A stretch of DNA of 64,000 nt from SAR324 cluster bacterium (GTDB lineage: Bacteria > SAR324 > XYD2-FULL-50-16): NCBI GenBank assembly GCA_028282885.1, contig JANQGX010000007.1, forward strand, positions 1 through 64,000, in the 5' to 3' direction. This document shows positions 1 to 7,890 of this stretch, piece by piece. The notes under the pieces are model-generated. The model saw only the letters and a program-made list of their open reading frames with translations. It had not been told where the DNA came from and searched no databases. The position numbers and the translations under genes are program-made. Each line of letters opens with the position of its first letter. Position 1 is the stretch's first letter.

Positions 1-346
1 GGATTAGAAAGTGCTTTTAGCTTTTTGGTTATCTTTTTTGTGTCCATAAGAACGATTTTATAATTCGAAAATTGTCTAATTGTAAAATTAGGATAAATAA
101 TTCATTTCCATATGTCAAACTAACTTTTTGACTGTTTCGTAAATAGATGAAATTTATCACTTTAAGATTTCCAGCCCAATCCATCAGACCACTTTGGCCC
201 ATGCTGTAATTACCTAAATGGTACTAGAGTGGACTTCCGGGAAACTTGAAAAGGAAAGAAAAATATAATGATTTTAATAAAGAAACAATAGTTTTAACAG
301 GTCAAAGCTGTTGTGATGATTGAAATGGAATGTTTTGGGGGTATTC
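1..346. other. Left-edge stretch without a recognisable gene
   Basis: I see no convincing gene here. Frame 1 on the plus strand is open for 20 codons from the left edge to a TAA at 61-63, which could be the tail of a gene outside the window, but it is too short to judge. A weak 5-bp stem (AACAG 296-300 / CTGTT 308-312) lies downstream of the tmRNA 3' end on the minus strand, with A/T-rich sequence after it. It might help end the tmRNA transcript, but it is not a textbook terminator. Confidence 0.5.
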
Positions 347-723
347 TGGTGGAGGTGGCGGGAATCGAACCCGCGTCCCAAAGGAAGGATTAATAGCTTT
401 CTACAAGTTTAGTCAGTTTTTTATCTCTCGCCGAGTCCGTTTTGCTTACTGACAAGCTCAGGATCAGCTACCCATTAGTAGTGTCTCTCCTCAATCAATG
501 GGATAGAGAGGAGATGAGCCCGATAAGATGACGTGATCTCCTGTTTATCGGACGTCACAGGCATCACGCTCTCGAACTAGGCTGCTACTGCAGCGCTGTT
601 AAGAGTATAGTCGCTATTATTAGCAATTAAAATATTTAGACGATTTTTATAGTGGCCCTTCGTCCAACCACTACTTGCTGACACTATTAATACCTCGCCC
701 AGGTCGAAATCCTTGACACCCCC
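347..723 (-). ncRNA. ssrA: transfer-messenger RNA (tmRNA)
   Basis: This RNA rescues stalled ribosomes by acting as alanyl-tRNA and then as a short mRNA for a degradation tag. Read on the minus strand it begins GGGGGTGTCAAGGATTTCGA and ends GGTTCGATTCCCGCCACCTC followed by an encoded CCA. The first seven bases GGGGGTG pair with CACCTCC next to the 3' end (one G-U pair), giving the tRNA-like acceptor stem. The T-loop consensus GTTCGATTC is present. An internal tag frame lies at 577-624. At 377 nt it is of normal single-piece tmRNA length. Its partner smpB ends 25 bases upstream on the same strand, the common smpB-ssrA arrangement. Ends were set by the acceptor stem and CCA and should be accurate to a base or two. 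Confidence 0.96.
577..624 (-). other. tmRNA proteolysis tag reading frame
   Basis: Inside the tmRNA, reading from a GCT resume codon at 624-622 gives ANNSDYTLNSAAVAA followed by TAG at 579-577. The 15-residue peptide ends in a small hydrophobic A-A-V-A-A tail, which fits recognition of ssrA tags by ClpXP-type proteases. The upstream bases TTTTAATT are A/U-rich, as is usual before the resume codon. The choice of GCT as resume codon is by analogy (tags almost always start with Ala); the frame and stop are read directly from the sequence. Confidence 0.85.
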
Positions 724-747
724 AATGTGGTGAGATTGATCTGAAGC

Positions 748-1206
748 TTATTGGTATTTAACTGCCCTGTCGATTTCACGTTTGGCATCCTTGTCTTTGA
801 GAGCCGCCCGTTTATCGTGAAGTTTCTTACCTTTACAGAGCGCCACTTCAACTTTGACTTTATCACTTTTGAAATACAAACTCAACGGGATAAGTGTCAA
901 ACCCTTCTCTTTTACCTTGGAAAGCAGGCGATTAATTTCCCGTCTATGCATAAGCAGTTTGCGGACCCTTTTCGGCTTGTGATTATGGATATTGCCATGG
1001 GTGTAGGGGCTGATCTCCAACTCCAGCAGGTCCATCTGCAAATGGTCATCGATCTGACAGAATGAGTCGGCGATCTTTACCCTGCCTTCCCTTAGACTTT
1101 TAACTTCGGTGCCGGCCAGGGAAATACCCGCCTCAAATTTTTCCAGAATTTCGTACTCGTGCCAGGCCTTCCTGTTCCTGATGATGGTTTTTGTAGCCAC
1201 GGTCAT
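748..1206 (-). CDS. smpB: SsrA-binding protein SmpB
   Basis: SmpB binds the tRNA-like end of tmRNA, carries it to the A site of stalled ribosomes and mimics the missing anticodon arm. The 152-residue product has normal family length. It carries the typical core: an N-terminal K/R-rich start, residues GISLAGTEVKSLREGRV around 27-43 (the OB-fold signature), the GNIHNHKPKRVRKLL stretch, and a basic C-terminal tail that enters the mRNA channel. ATG start at 1206. It lies 25 bp before ssrA and about 120 bp after the ThpR gene, all on the minus strand, so co-transcription is plausible. Confidence 0.97.
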   Translation of the reverse strand: MTVATKTIIRNRKAWHEYEILEKFEAGISLAGTEVKSLREGRVKIADSFCQIDDHLQMDLLELEISPYTHGNIHNHKPKRVRKLLMHRREINRLLSKVKEKGLTLIPLSLYFKSDKVKVEVALCKGKKLHDKRAALKDKDAKREIDRAVKYQ

Positions 1207-1328
1207 TTAAATCTAAATAGGTTTGCCGGATTAAAATACATTTCCTGTGATCAAGGTGGAACCAACGAGTTCACGTCTCTCTTTGGAGAATCAGTTTGAG
1301 CTTATTCCTGTAATGCGGTCTTTGCGAC

Positions 1329-1868
1329 TCAGGTCAATGGATAACTCTGCTCCCTGGTATAAACGGCTCCCTTGGGTGTTAAGGTGCTGAGATACAAATG
1401 AAATGATGACACATCAAAAGTTTCTGACTTGTATAGTCCATTCTGAACCAGAAACTCGCCGATCCTGTCCGGTTTATCTGTTTTAACCCTTCCCAAAGTG
1501 ATGTGAGGAGAGAACCTGCGACGTTCCAACTTGATCCCCACCCGGTTTAACTGGCTGCTCACCTTTTTCTGCAAATTAACCAACGGATCCGAATGGTTGA
1601 CACCAGCCCAGATAACACGAGGGGATTTACCACCAGGGAAAGTCCCGACAGATGAGAGTGACAGTTCGAATGGCCCGGATTTTACTTTCACCAGTGTATC
1701 CGATATATCAGACGCCTTAGCATGATCTACCTCTCCGATAAATCTTAATGAAAGGTGATAATTCTCCGGATTAACCCACTTTACTCCCCGCACCCCGAAC
1801 ATGCACAGTATTTTTAATTCTTCCCTGATCCAATCGGGAAGGTCAATAGCAACAAATAGTCTTTTCAT
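1329..1868 (-). CDS. thpR: RNA 2',3'-cyclic phosphodiesterase (ThpR/LigT family)
   Basis: This is a 2H phosphoesterase of about 179 residues. Family members hydrolyse RNA 2',3'-cyclic phosphates and act as weak 2'-5' RNA ligases; the physiological substrate is usually unknown. Two catalytic H-x-[ST]-x motifs are visible, HLSL at residues 38-41 and HITL at 122-125, spaced as in the family. I start at the ATG at 1868, whose product begins MKRLFVAIDLP as is typical. A TTG at 1895 would add nine residues and has a purine-rich AAAGGGG just upstream, so it cannot be excluded. It stands before smpB on the same strand and divergent from the LOG-family gene. Confidence 0.9.
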   Translation of the reverse strand: MKRLFVAIDLPDWIREELKILCMFGVRGVKWVNPENYHLSLRFIGEVDHAKASDISDTLVKVKSGPFELSLSSVGTFPGGKSPRVIWAGVNHSDPLVNLQKKVSSQLNRVGIKLERRRFSPHITLGRVKTDKPDRIGEFLVQNGLYKSETFDVSSFHLYLSTLTPKGAVYTREQSYPLT

Positions 1869-2026
1869 AAAATTTGCTGTAAAAGGTGATCGCAAACACC
1901 CCTTTACTTCTTAGAGATTGAATTTGAGTGGAAAAGGAGTTAACTTTTCTCCTTATGACTTATCACAAACAGACGATTCTGAGAATTGCAATTCCTTGAT
2001 AAAACATCACTACTACTCCTATTGGT

Positions 2027-2884
2027 ATGACTAAAAACCACAAAAACGGCAAAAGCCATCTCACCTCAAGTTTCCTCAATACCAAAACCTATAAGAACCA
2101 GGAATTCCTGAACAGCCCTGAAGCCAGGCAAATCAGAATTCTTTGTGAGCTTACAGCCCCCAGGGAACGTTTTGAAGACAAGCAGATCGAGAATACGATT
2201 GTCTTTTTTGGATCCGCCAGATCGGTATCCATGGCCCAGGCTAATGAAAACCTCATCAAACTGGAAGAGAAGTCCCGTGAGCAGGGCGCTGACATCGCAG
2301 CGCTAAAACTGGAATTGAAGAAAGCAAAACGACAGGTCAAGCTATCCCGCTATTACGAAGCATCAGTTGAGTTAGCCAAAAAACTCACTCTCTGGTCTGA
2401 GGAGATTCCCAATAAAATTGATCGTTTCTATATATGCTCGGGAGGCGGTCCCGGAATGATGGAGGCATCAAACAAGGGTGCGGCTGACGCCAATGGATCG
2501 TCAATCGGACTTAACATCAGCCTGCCTTTTGAACAGGATCCCAATCCTTACCAGTCGGATGATCTGTCCTTCATCTTCCACTACTTTTTTATTCGCAAGT
2601 TTTGGTTTGCTTACCTGGCAAAGGCGCTGGTGGTATTCCCCGGGGGATTCGGAACCATGGATGAGCTGTTTGAACTGCTGACCCTGATTCAAACCGGCAA
2701 AATTCATAAGACTTTACCAGTCGTGCTGTTCGGCTCAGAGTTCTGGAATAAATTCATGGATTTCGACGTCCTTGTTGAGTGGGGTGTGATCAATGAATCG
2801 GACCTGGAGTTGTTCAAGATCTTCGACAAGGTTGATGATGCATTCGAATATCTGAAAACGACGCTATCCCGTGAATATCTTTAA
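2027..2884 (+). CDS. LOG-family (lysine decarboxylase-like) nucleotide 5'-monophosphate phosphoribohydrolase
   Basis: LOG-family enzymes cleave the N-glycosidic bond of nucleoside monophosphates (cytokinin riboside phosphates in plants, ordinary nucleotides in bacterial relatives); the name lysine decarboxylase is historical. The 285-residue protein has the Rossmann-type motifs GGGPGMMEA (139-147) and PGGFGTMDE (205-213), the latter being the family signature PGGxGTxxE. The roughly 55-residue leader and the charged helix at 75-110 make it longer than the minimal 190-residue LOG protein and closer to the longer TIGR00730-like type. ATG start without a clear Shine-Dalgarno; the bases ATTGGTATGAC around the start recur at the next gene. 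Substrate cannot be told from sequence. Confidence 0.85.
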   Translation: MTKNHKNGKSHLTSSFLNTKTYKNQEFLNSPEARQIRILCELTAPRERFEDKQIENTIVFFGSARSVSMAQANENLIKLEEKSREQGADIAALKLELKKAKRQVKLSRYYEASVELAKKLTLWSEEIPNKIDRFYICSGGGPGMMEASNKGAADANGSSIGLNISLPFEQDPNPYQSDDLSFIFHYFFIRKFWFAYLAKALVVFPGGFGTMDELFELLTLIQTGKIHKTLPVVLFGSEFWNKFMDFDVLVEWGVINESDLELFKIFDKVDDAFEYLKTTLSREYL

Positions 2885-3010
2885 TTTGCGACCAATGAGG
2901 TTCACTAATTGCATTTTAATTACCAAAGCCTGAATTACCATTTTGTCGTTTTATGTTCTGCCGAATAATACGATATAAACTATCCGCATAACCGAACAGC
3001 GCAAATTGGT

Positions 3011-3715
3011 ATGACAAGTCAAAGTAGCAACATAGCAAAGATAAATCCCTACACCCAGGCAATGATAAACTGTCTGCAACAGTTTCCGGACGATAAGGAA
3101 GCTCCCGAGCTGGACGACTCTACCAGCCAATTTCTCGCCAACATGATCCAGGGGCGGTTTCTGCAGTTTCTGGCCAATCGTATCTGTCGGAAATACCAGA
3201 TTACAGACAAAGATCTGGAAAAAAAGCTGACAATGTCACTAATGCGGATTTTGAGTGACAAGTTCTTTGCCGTTTTTCGACAGAGAGTTTCAGAAAACCC
3301 TGAAATCGTTTATATACTCGCTCAGAAAATCGCAAGTAAAGAGAGCGGTTGCCGAAACAACTCGGAAAAACTCGATGCTTTGTTCATGGGGATCAGTCGA
3401 AAGTACTTCAAATATCAGAACTTTGAAATGATCACTCGCTGGATTTACACTAACCCCGAGATTGAAAAGATCATATTCGTTTCACAGGTGCAAAAATGTC
3501 TCACCGACTCCGCCCTGATCAAAGCCCTCATGTACATTGTGCAGAATGACAAAGACGGCATTGCTCCTTCCATTTTCAACCGCTATCTGACAAAAAACAG
3601 ACTTGACAGGTTAGACAGCCTGGTCAAGAGCGGTGACTGGAAGATCGAAGCAATGTTTGTCCAACAGGAAAACTCGAAAATGATCAATTGGCGCAATTAC
3701 ATGTCCTCATTTTAA
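3011..3715 (+). CDS. Unrecognised 234-residue protein
   Basis: I do not recognise this family. The product is soluble, without signal peptide or membrane segments, and appears mostly alpha-helical (rich in Leu, Ile, Lys, Asn). It contains a few scattered cysteines (for example in ICRKYQ and SGCRNN) that do not form a metal site I can name. It stands alone between a LOG-family gene and a GGDEF-EAL gene, all plus strand, with about 126 bp and 290 bp on either side. The start shares the exact 11-mer ATTGGTATGAC with the upstream gene. The clean long frame and normal composition support a real gene; function unknown. Confidence 0.7.
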   Translation: MTSQSSNIAKINPYTQAMINCLQQFPDDKEAPELDDSTSQFLANMIQGRFLQFLANRICRKYQITDKDLEKKLTMSLMRILSDKFFAVFRQRVSENPEIVYILAQKIASKESGCRNNSEKLDALFMGISRKYFKYQNFEMITRWIYTNPEIEKIIFVSQVQKCLTDSALIKALMYIVQNDKDGIAPSIFNRYLTKNRLDRLDSLVKSGDWKIEAMFVQQENSKMINWRNYMSSF

Positions 3716-4005
3716 CACACCCCCCAAAAAAATCTTTGAAACAGACCTCTCTTCTATCCCAACAACTTCGGCACCTTTACAAAAACACCTGATTGTTTGG
3801 TCATTGACCTCCTCAGTCCAATTTCATAATATTAAGAGTCAGATACCTCGAAATGAGATCCAGGCGAAGTTCATAAATTCTCATAAGCAGACCGATTAAA
3901 AGAGCATTCACTGCAGTTTAAGATTGAGATGAAGCGCAAAACCGCCTGTTACTGACAACAACCAGTCGTATTCAATCTTCAACATCAACTAATTACAAGC
4001 ACTTG

Positions 4006-5988
4006 ATGACAGTAATACAATCCACATACGATGCCGATTTGGATAGTCTTTTCAGCCGAGAAGAGTTTCATATCGAGAAACGATTTAACCGGATCTGCCT
4101 GTGGTCTGCCATCCTGTTCCTGCTATTTTCTCTCATCCTGACCTTCATCACTGACAGTGATTTTTCCAATCCAAATGTTATCAGTAATATTGCCGGGTTG
4201 ATTGTATTTCTGGGTTATACGCTGCTGACAAGAATGCTTCTGAATCGCGGTATTTACAACAGGCTACAGAAGTATGCCACGATTTTCTTTACCATTAGCG
4301 TCATCTCCATCATTGTTGCCGGTTATGTGCAGGGAGTAGACTATGTCCATGCAACCAGAACCATCACACTAACAGCTTATTTTATCGCCATTATCGCCTC
4401 GGGTTTGTATCAGAATCCCACCTTACCCCTGTTTGCAGCGGCTCTCGCATGCATCGAGTACTCTCTGCTCTTCTTTTCGGCAGTGTTCAACGGATTCCCG
4501 GTTCATTGGAAAATGGAAACCTTTAGGGAGAACATCCTCACCTTTGATATTCTTGTTGTAAACTTGATTTTTTACATGGCTGCAGGAATCATGGTGCATT
4601 TCACCGCACGAAGGCATCGGAGCTTGATGAAGCAACGCAGAGACTCTGTCCGTCAGCTAATACGTGCCACGGAAGATAGAAACAAAAGCGAGAAGAAAGC
4701 CGCCTATTACGAGAAGTACGATGAGCTGACCGGGTTGCCCAATCAAAAACAGTTTCGCCTGGATCTTGACAAGCATATCACCATGGCCAAAGCCAGGGAC
4801 CGTGTATTTGCCGTGATGTGTCTTGGTCTTGATGCTTTTTTGCATGTCAATCAACTCTATGGCATGGATACGGGAAACATCGTGCTCAAAGAAGTCGGAG
4901 CCCGACTGCAGAAGTTGTATCGTAACGACGATATTTGCTGTCGTTTTATGGGGGACAGTTTTCTGGTGCTCTTTGCAGATGTCAGGTCGAGTGACAGCGT
5001 ATCGGATCTGATCAAGAAAACACAAAATGCCTTTAATGACCCTGTCACGGCAAATGGGCAAACAATCAGGGTCTCCGCAAGTGGCGGAATCGTCATATTC
5101 CCTAATGATGGCTCCACTCCGGACGAACTCGTCGAGAAATCGGAATCAGCCATGTACAGCGCCAAGCTGCTGGGCAAGAACCAATTCCGGTTATACGATG
5201 AAGGCAGACAACAACAACTTGAAGACAGAATAAAGATTGAGAAGGAGTTGAGCGGTGCGCTTGAAAATGGGGAGTTCAGAGTCGTCTATCAACCCAAAGT
5301 AGATTCACAGGATAAAGTTGTAGGTGCGGAAGCCCTGCTACGCTGGGATAATCAGACCCTTGGACCTGTCAGGCCGGACAACTTCATCCCTATAGCCGAA
5401 AAGTCAGATATCATTGTGCCGATCGGTCTTCATGTATTCACCGAATGTTGTCTTCACGCAGTCAGATGGGCTGCCGAAGGGATGGATGAGATCAGGATCT
5501 CAATCAATGTCAGTGCGGTTCAGTTCAGCCGTCGGGACTTTACAGACTCAATCCGGAAGATCATTGATCAAACCGGTGCCGATCCCAAATGGCTGGGTAT
5601 AGAAATCACGGAAACCGGGATCATGTCTAATGAAGCGGACTGCATAGAGAAACTGAAGACCATAAAAGACATGGGATTGACTGTTTCTATTGATGATTTC
5701 GGTATTGGCTATTCATCTCTAAAACGGCTGGGAGATTATCCGCTGGACACGTTGAAGATCGACAAGTCTTTTGTTGACGGGCTGCCAGGATCAACAACCT
5801 CGGTTACCATCGTCCAGGCCATTGTGGATCTGGCTCATAATCTTGGTTACAGTGTTGTTGCTGAAGGTGTGGAAACTGCCGAGCAGCGAAACTTCCTGCA
5901 ATCATTGGGATGTGAAAAGTTTCAGGGATACTTTTATTACAAACCCTTGACAGTTGAGGATTTCGCCCAAATGCTCATTCGGAAGTGA
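4006..5988 (+). CDS. Membrane-bound GGDEF-EAL protein, probable c-di-GMP phosphodiesterase
   Basis: About 660 residues. The N-terminus has about six hydrophobic segments (roughly 31-50, 61-81, 92-108, 120-140, 141-160, 180-200), followed by a short linker, a GGDEF domain (about 235-400) and an EAL domain (about 410-660). The GGDEF active-site signature reads MGDSF at 316-320, so the catalytic Glu and first Gly are lost and cyclase activity is unlikely. The EAL domain keeps EALLRW (443-448), the EITET Glu, the IDDFG Asp pair, the KIDKSF Lys, AEGVE and the FQGYF Gln. It should therefore hydrolyse c-di-GMP, perhaps with the degenerate GGDEF as a GTP-sensing regulatory domain. A TTG lies directly before the ATG at 4006; I use the ATG. 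Confidence 0.9.
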   Translation: MTVIQSTYDADLDSLFSREEFHIEKRFNRICLWSAILFLLFSLILTFITDSDFSNPNVISNIAGLIVFLGYTLLTRMLLNRGIYNRLQKYATIFFTISVISIIVAGYVQGVDYVHATRTITLTAYFIAIIASGLYQNPTLPLFAAALACIEYSLLFFSAVFNGFPVHWKMETFRENILTFDILVVNLIFYMAAGIMVHFTARRHRSLMKQRRDSVRQLIRATEDRNKSEKKAAYYEKYDELTGLPNQKQFRLDLDKHITMAKARDRVFAVMCLGLDAFLHVNQLYGMDTGNIVLKEVGARLQKLYRNDDICCRFMGDSFLVLFADVRSSDSVSDLIKKTQNAFNDPVTANGQTIRVSASGGIVIFPNDGSTPDELVEKSESAMYSAKLLGKNQFRLYDEGRQQQLEDRIKIEKELSGALENGEFRVVYQPKVDSQDKVVGAEALLRWDNQTLGPVRPDNFIPIAEKSDIIVPIGLHVFTECCLHAVRWAAEGMDEIRISINVSAVQFSRRDFTDSIRKIIDQTGADPKWLGIEITETGIMSNEADCIEKLKTIKDMGLTVSIDDFGIGYSSLKRLGDYPLDTLKIDKSFVDGLPGSTTSVTIVQAIVDLAHNLGYSVVAEGVETAEQRNFLQSLGCEKFQGYFYYKPLTVEDFAQMLIRK

Positions 5989-6175
5989 CTTCTACCCATC
6001 TCAACTGAACTGACCATCTATCATTCGAAAGAATACCCGCATTGACACCCTGTTAGTTCCCAAGTCTGCAGTATCCGTCTCCGGTTTCGTGATTTTCACT
6101 CAACAGCATTGAACCAGGAGTTCTTCAAAAAAAGGAGTGTCATTTGAAGTGACAGTTTTGCAAGCGTTAGCTTTT

Positions 6176-6940
6176 TTAATAGTCTACTGCCTCAGGCACT
6201 GCATGCAACATGTAGTTGGGATTTAGAATCTTGAACCCCTCGCCAAATTCAAAATTCTGGTCTTTAGCCAGGTTTTTTGATCGCAACTCATCGTATACTT
6301 TGAGGATTTCGAAATTATCTCCATGGAATTGCGATTTATGCTCTGCGATTGCACGAAACTTCTTTTCACGGTAACCATCCACACCGATGATCATGTTTGG
6401 CCTGGCCGTAAAACTGAAAGCCACACCATCTATCTGGTAAGGTTCGAAGAGATTGTCGACGGATTCTTCTGTCTTAACCATTGGATGGTTATAAAGGATA
6501 AGCGCTTCGCCCACCGCCATTCCGCACTTGATATGATCCTGATGGGCTTCGTAAGGCAACCAGGGATCCACCGTCATGACAAAATCCGGTCTTATCTGCC
6601 GGATCGCCCTTATGATTGCGTTTCGAGCCTCATACTGAGACCAGTCGCCCGCGTCCGGATAATCCAGCCAGTGGTACTCCTTAACTCCCAGAACCCTGCC
6701 TGCGTTTTCCTGCTCCTCCTTACGGTGATTCAGACGACGTTGGGACTTGATTTTTTCTACTTCCATGAATCCTGCGGTATCATCTGTCATGGTCAAATAG
6801 ATGATCTCTATTCCCTTTTCTGCGAGCCGGGCAATTGTGCCTCCAGCGCTTATATCCATATCATCGGGATGTGGCTGTATACATAAAAGCCGCTGGCAGC
6901 TTTCAATATCGGGTTTTTGCAAAAGATCTGAAATGTTCAT
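6176..6940 (-). CDS. PIG-L/LmbE family zinc-dependent deacetylase
   Basis: PIG-L/LmbE enzymes remove N-acetyl groups from GlcNAc-containing substrates (GlcNAc-PI, mycothiol or bacillithiol precursors, antibiotics). The 254-residue protein has the zinc/catalytic motif PHPDDMD near residues 23-29 and the second metal-binding motif AHQDH near 130, both intact. It ends the minus-strand series that contains a glycosyltransferase and a polyprenyl sugar transferase, which suggests a sugar-modifying role in glycan synthesis, but the 135-bp gap to the SPOR gene leaves co-transcription open. A weak hairpin (TGTCA/TGACA, 6138-6154) followed by T residues on the minus strand lies just after the stop and might end transcription. 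Confidence 0.87.
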   Translation of the reverse strand: MNISDLLQKPDIESCQRLLCIQPHPDDMDISAGGTIARLAEKGIEIIYLTMTDDTAGFMEVEKIKSQRRLNHRKEEQENAGRVLGVKEYHWLDYPDAGDWSQYEARNAIIRAIRQIRPDFVMTVDPWLPYEAHQDHIKCGMAVGEALILYNHPMVKTEESVDNLFEPYQIDGVAFSFTARPNMIIGVDGYREKKFRAIAEHKSQFHGDNFEILKVYDELRSKNLAKDQNFEFGEGFKILNPNYMLHAVPEAVDY

Positions 6941-7075
6941 GATTGTGATTGAAGTGTTATTTAATGATTAAGCCCGATGATTTGGGGGCAAGGAGTGATA
7001 GACACCAGTCAGATCCAGTCTGCAATCACCGGGATCGGCTGGTATCGTTTTGTCCGGAGAATTGGCTGGATCGCT

Positions 7076-7786
7076 TTATTTAATTTTAAGCACTCTGGAT
7101 TTCATTCCCATTCCGCCGATGACCTTTTTCAGATTGGCATCCAGTTTTTCGATCTCTTTTTTGGATTTCCTTCCTACACGAACTCGATATATCGCCTGAC
7201 CTTCGATTGTCGCAGTAGCAAGATAGGCTTCAAACTCTTTCTCTTTGAGCAGTCTGACAATCCGTTCTGCCTTATCCCTGTCTTTCGTGGCGAATACCTG
7301 AACCGTATATAGGTCTTTAGCCACAGATGATCCTGCAGGCTGATCCGGCCAGGACTTGGTTGGAGACGTTCCGGGAGTGGCCGCTTTTGAGTCGGTTGGC
7401 TTGGCCTTCGTCACCGACTCTGCTTTCTTTTCAGGTTTCTTCGACTCCGCCAGAACCCTATCCGCTTCCTTGAGTAAGTTCCTGGTATCGTCCTTTAGAT
7501 CAGCAAGCCTGTCGCCTTCCCTTATATTATATATATCCAGATCTTCGGCAGTTATGATCTTTTCAGCGGTTCTTTCCGCGATTATCTCCTCTTTGACATT
7601 TGGACCCGCCACGCTTGGGTTCCGTGACCCCTTGCCAATGATCCACCCCAGGTAGAAGATCACCAATGCCGTCATAGCGGAAAGAAAAACAAAAAATATC
7701 AATCCTTTGACATCAAAATCCAGGGTATACTGAATTGGACTTTTTTTTACTTTTTTAACTTTCCTGTTGTCAGCTTTTGGTCTCAT
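7076..7786 (-). CDS. SPOR-domain membrane protein
   Basis: The 236-residue product starts with a Lys-rich cytoplasmic tail, has one membrane segment at about 28-51, then a charged Lys/Glu/Pro/Ala-rich linker (55-155), and ends in a SPOR domain (about 158-235, beginning DLYTVQVFATKDRDKA). SPOR domains bind denuded septal peptidoglycan, so a periplasmic role at the division site or in cell-envelope assembly is likely. I chose the ATG at 7786; a TTG at 7834 would add 16 residues. It follows the sugar transferase gene by about 105 bp on the same strand. Confidence 0.85.
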   Translation of the reverse strand: MRPKADNRKVKKVKKSPIQYTLDFDVKGLIFFVFLSAMTALVIFYLGWIIGKGSRNPSVAGPNVKEEIIAERTAEKIITAEDLDIYNIREGDRLADLKDDTRNLLKEADRVLAESKKPEKKAESVTKAKPTDSKAATPGTSPTKSWPDQPAGSSVAKDLYTVQVFATKDRDKAERIVRLLKEKEFEAYLATATIEGQAIYRVRVGRKSKKEIEKLDANLKKVIGGMGMKSRVLKIK

Positions 7787-7890
7787 ATTTTCTGTCTTAT
7801 TGAGTAAACGCCGGTCCTGAAGATCTCCAACCAACCAATCATATTGAATCAGGGTTTTTAGTTCCGGCTTCGATCCTCCTGTTCAATCTC

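Noticed and set aside
347..723. Possible tRNA gene because of the T-loop and CCA end
   Set aside because: The length, acceptor pairing and the internal tag frame show that it is tmRNA.
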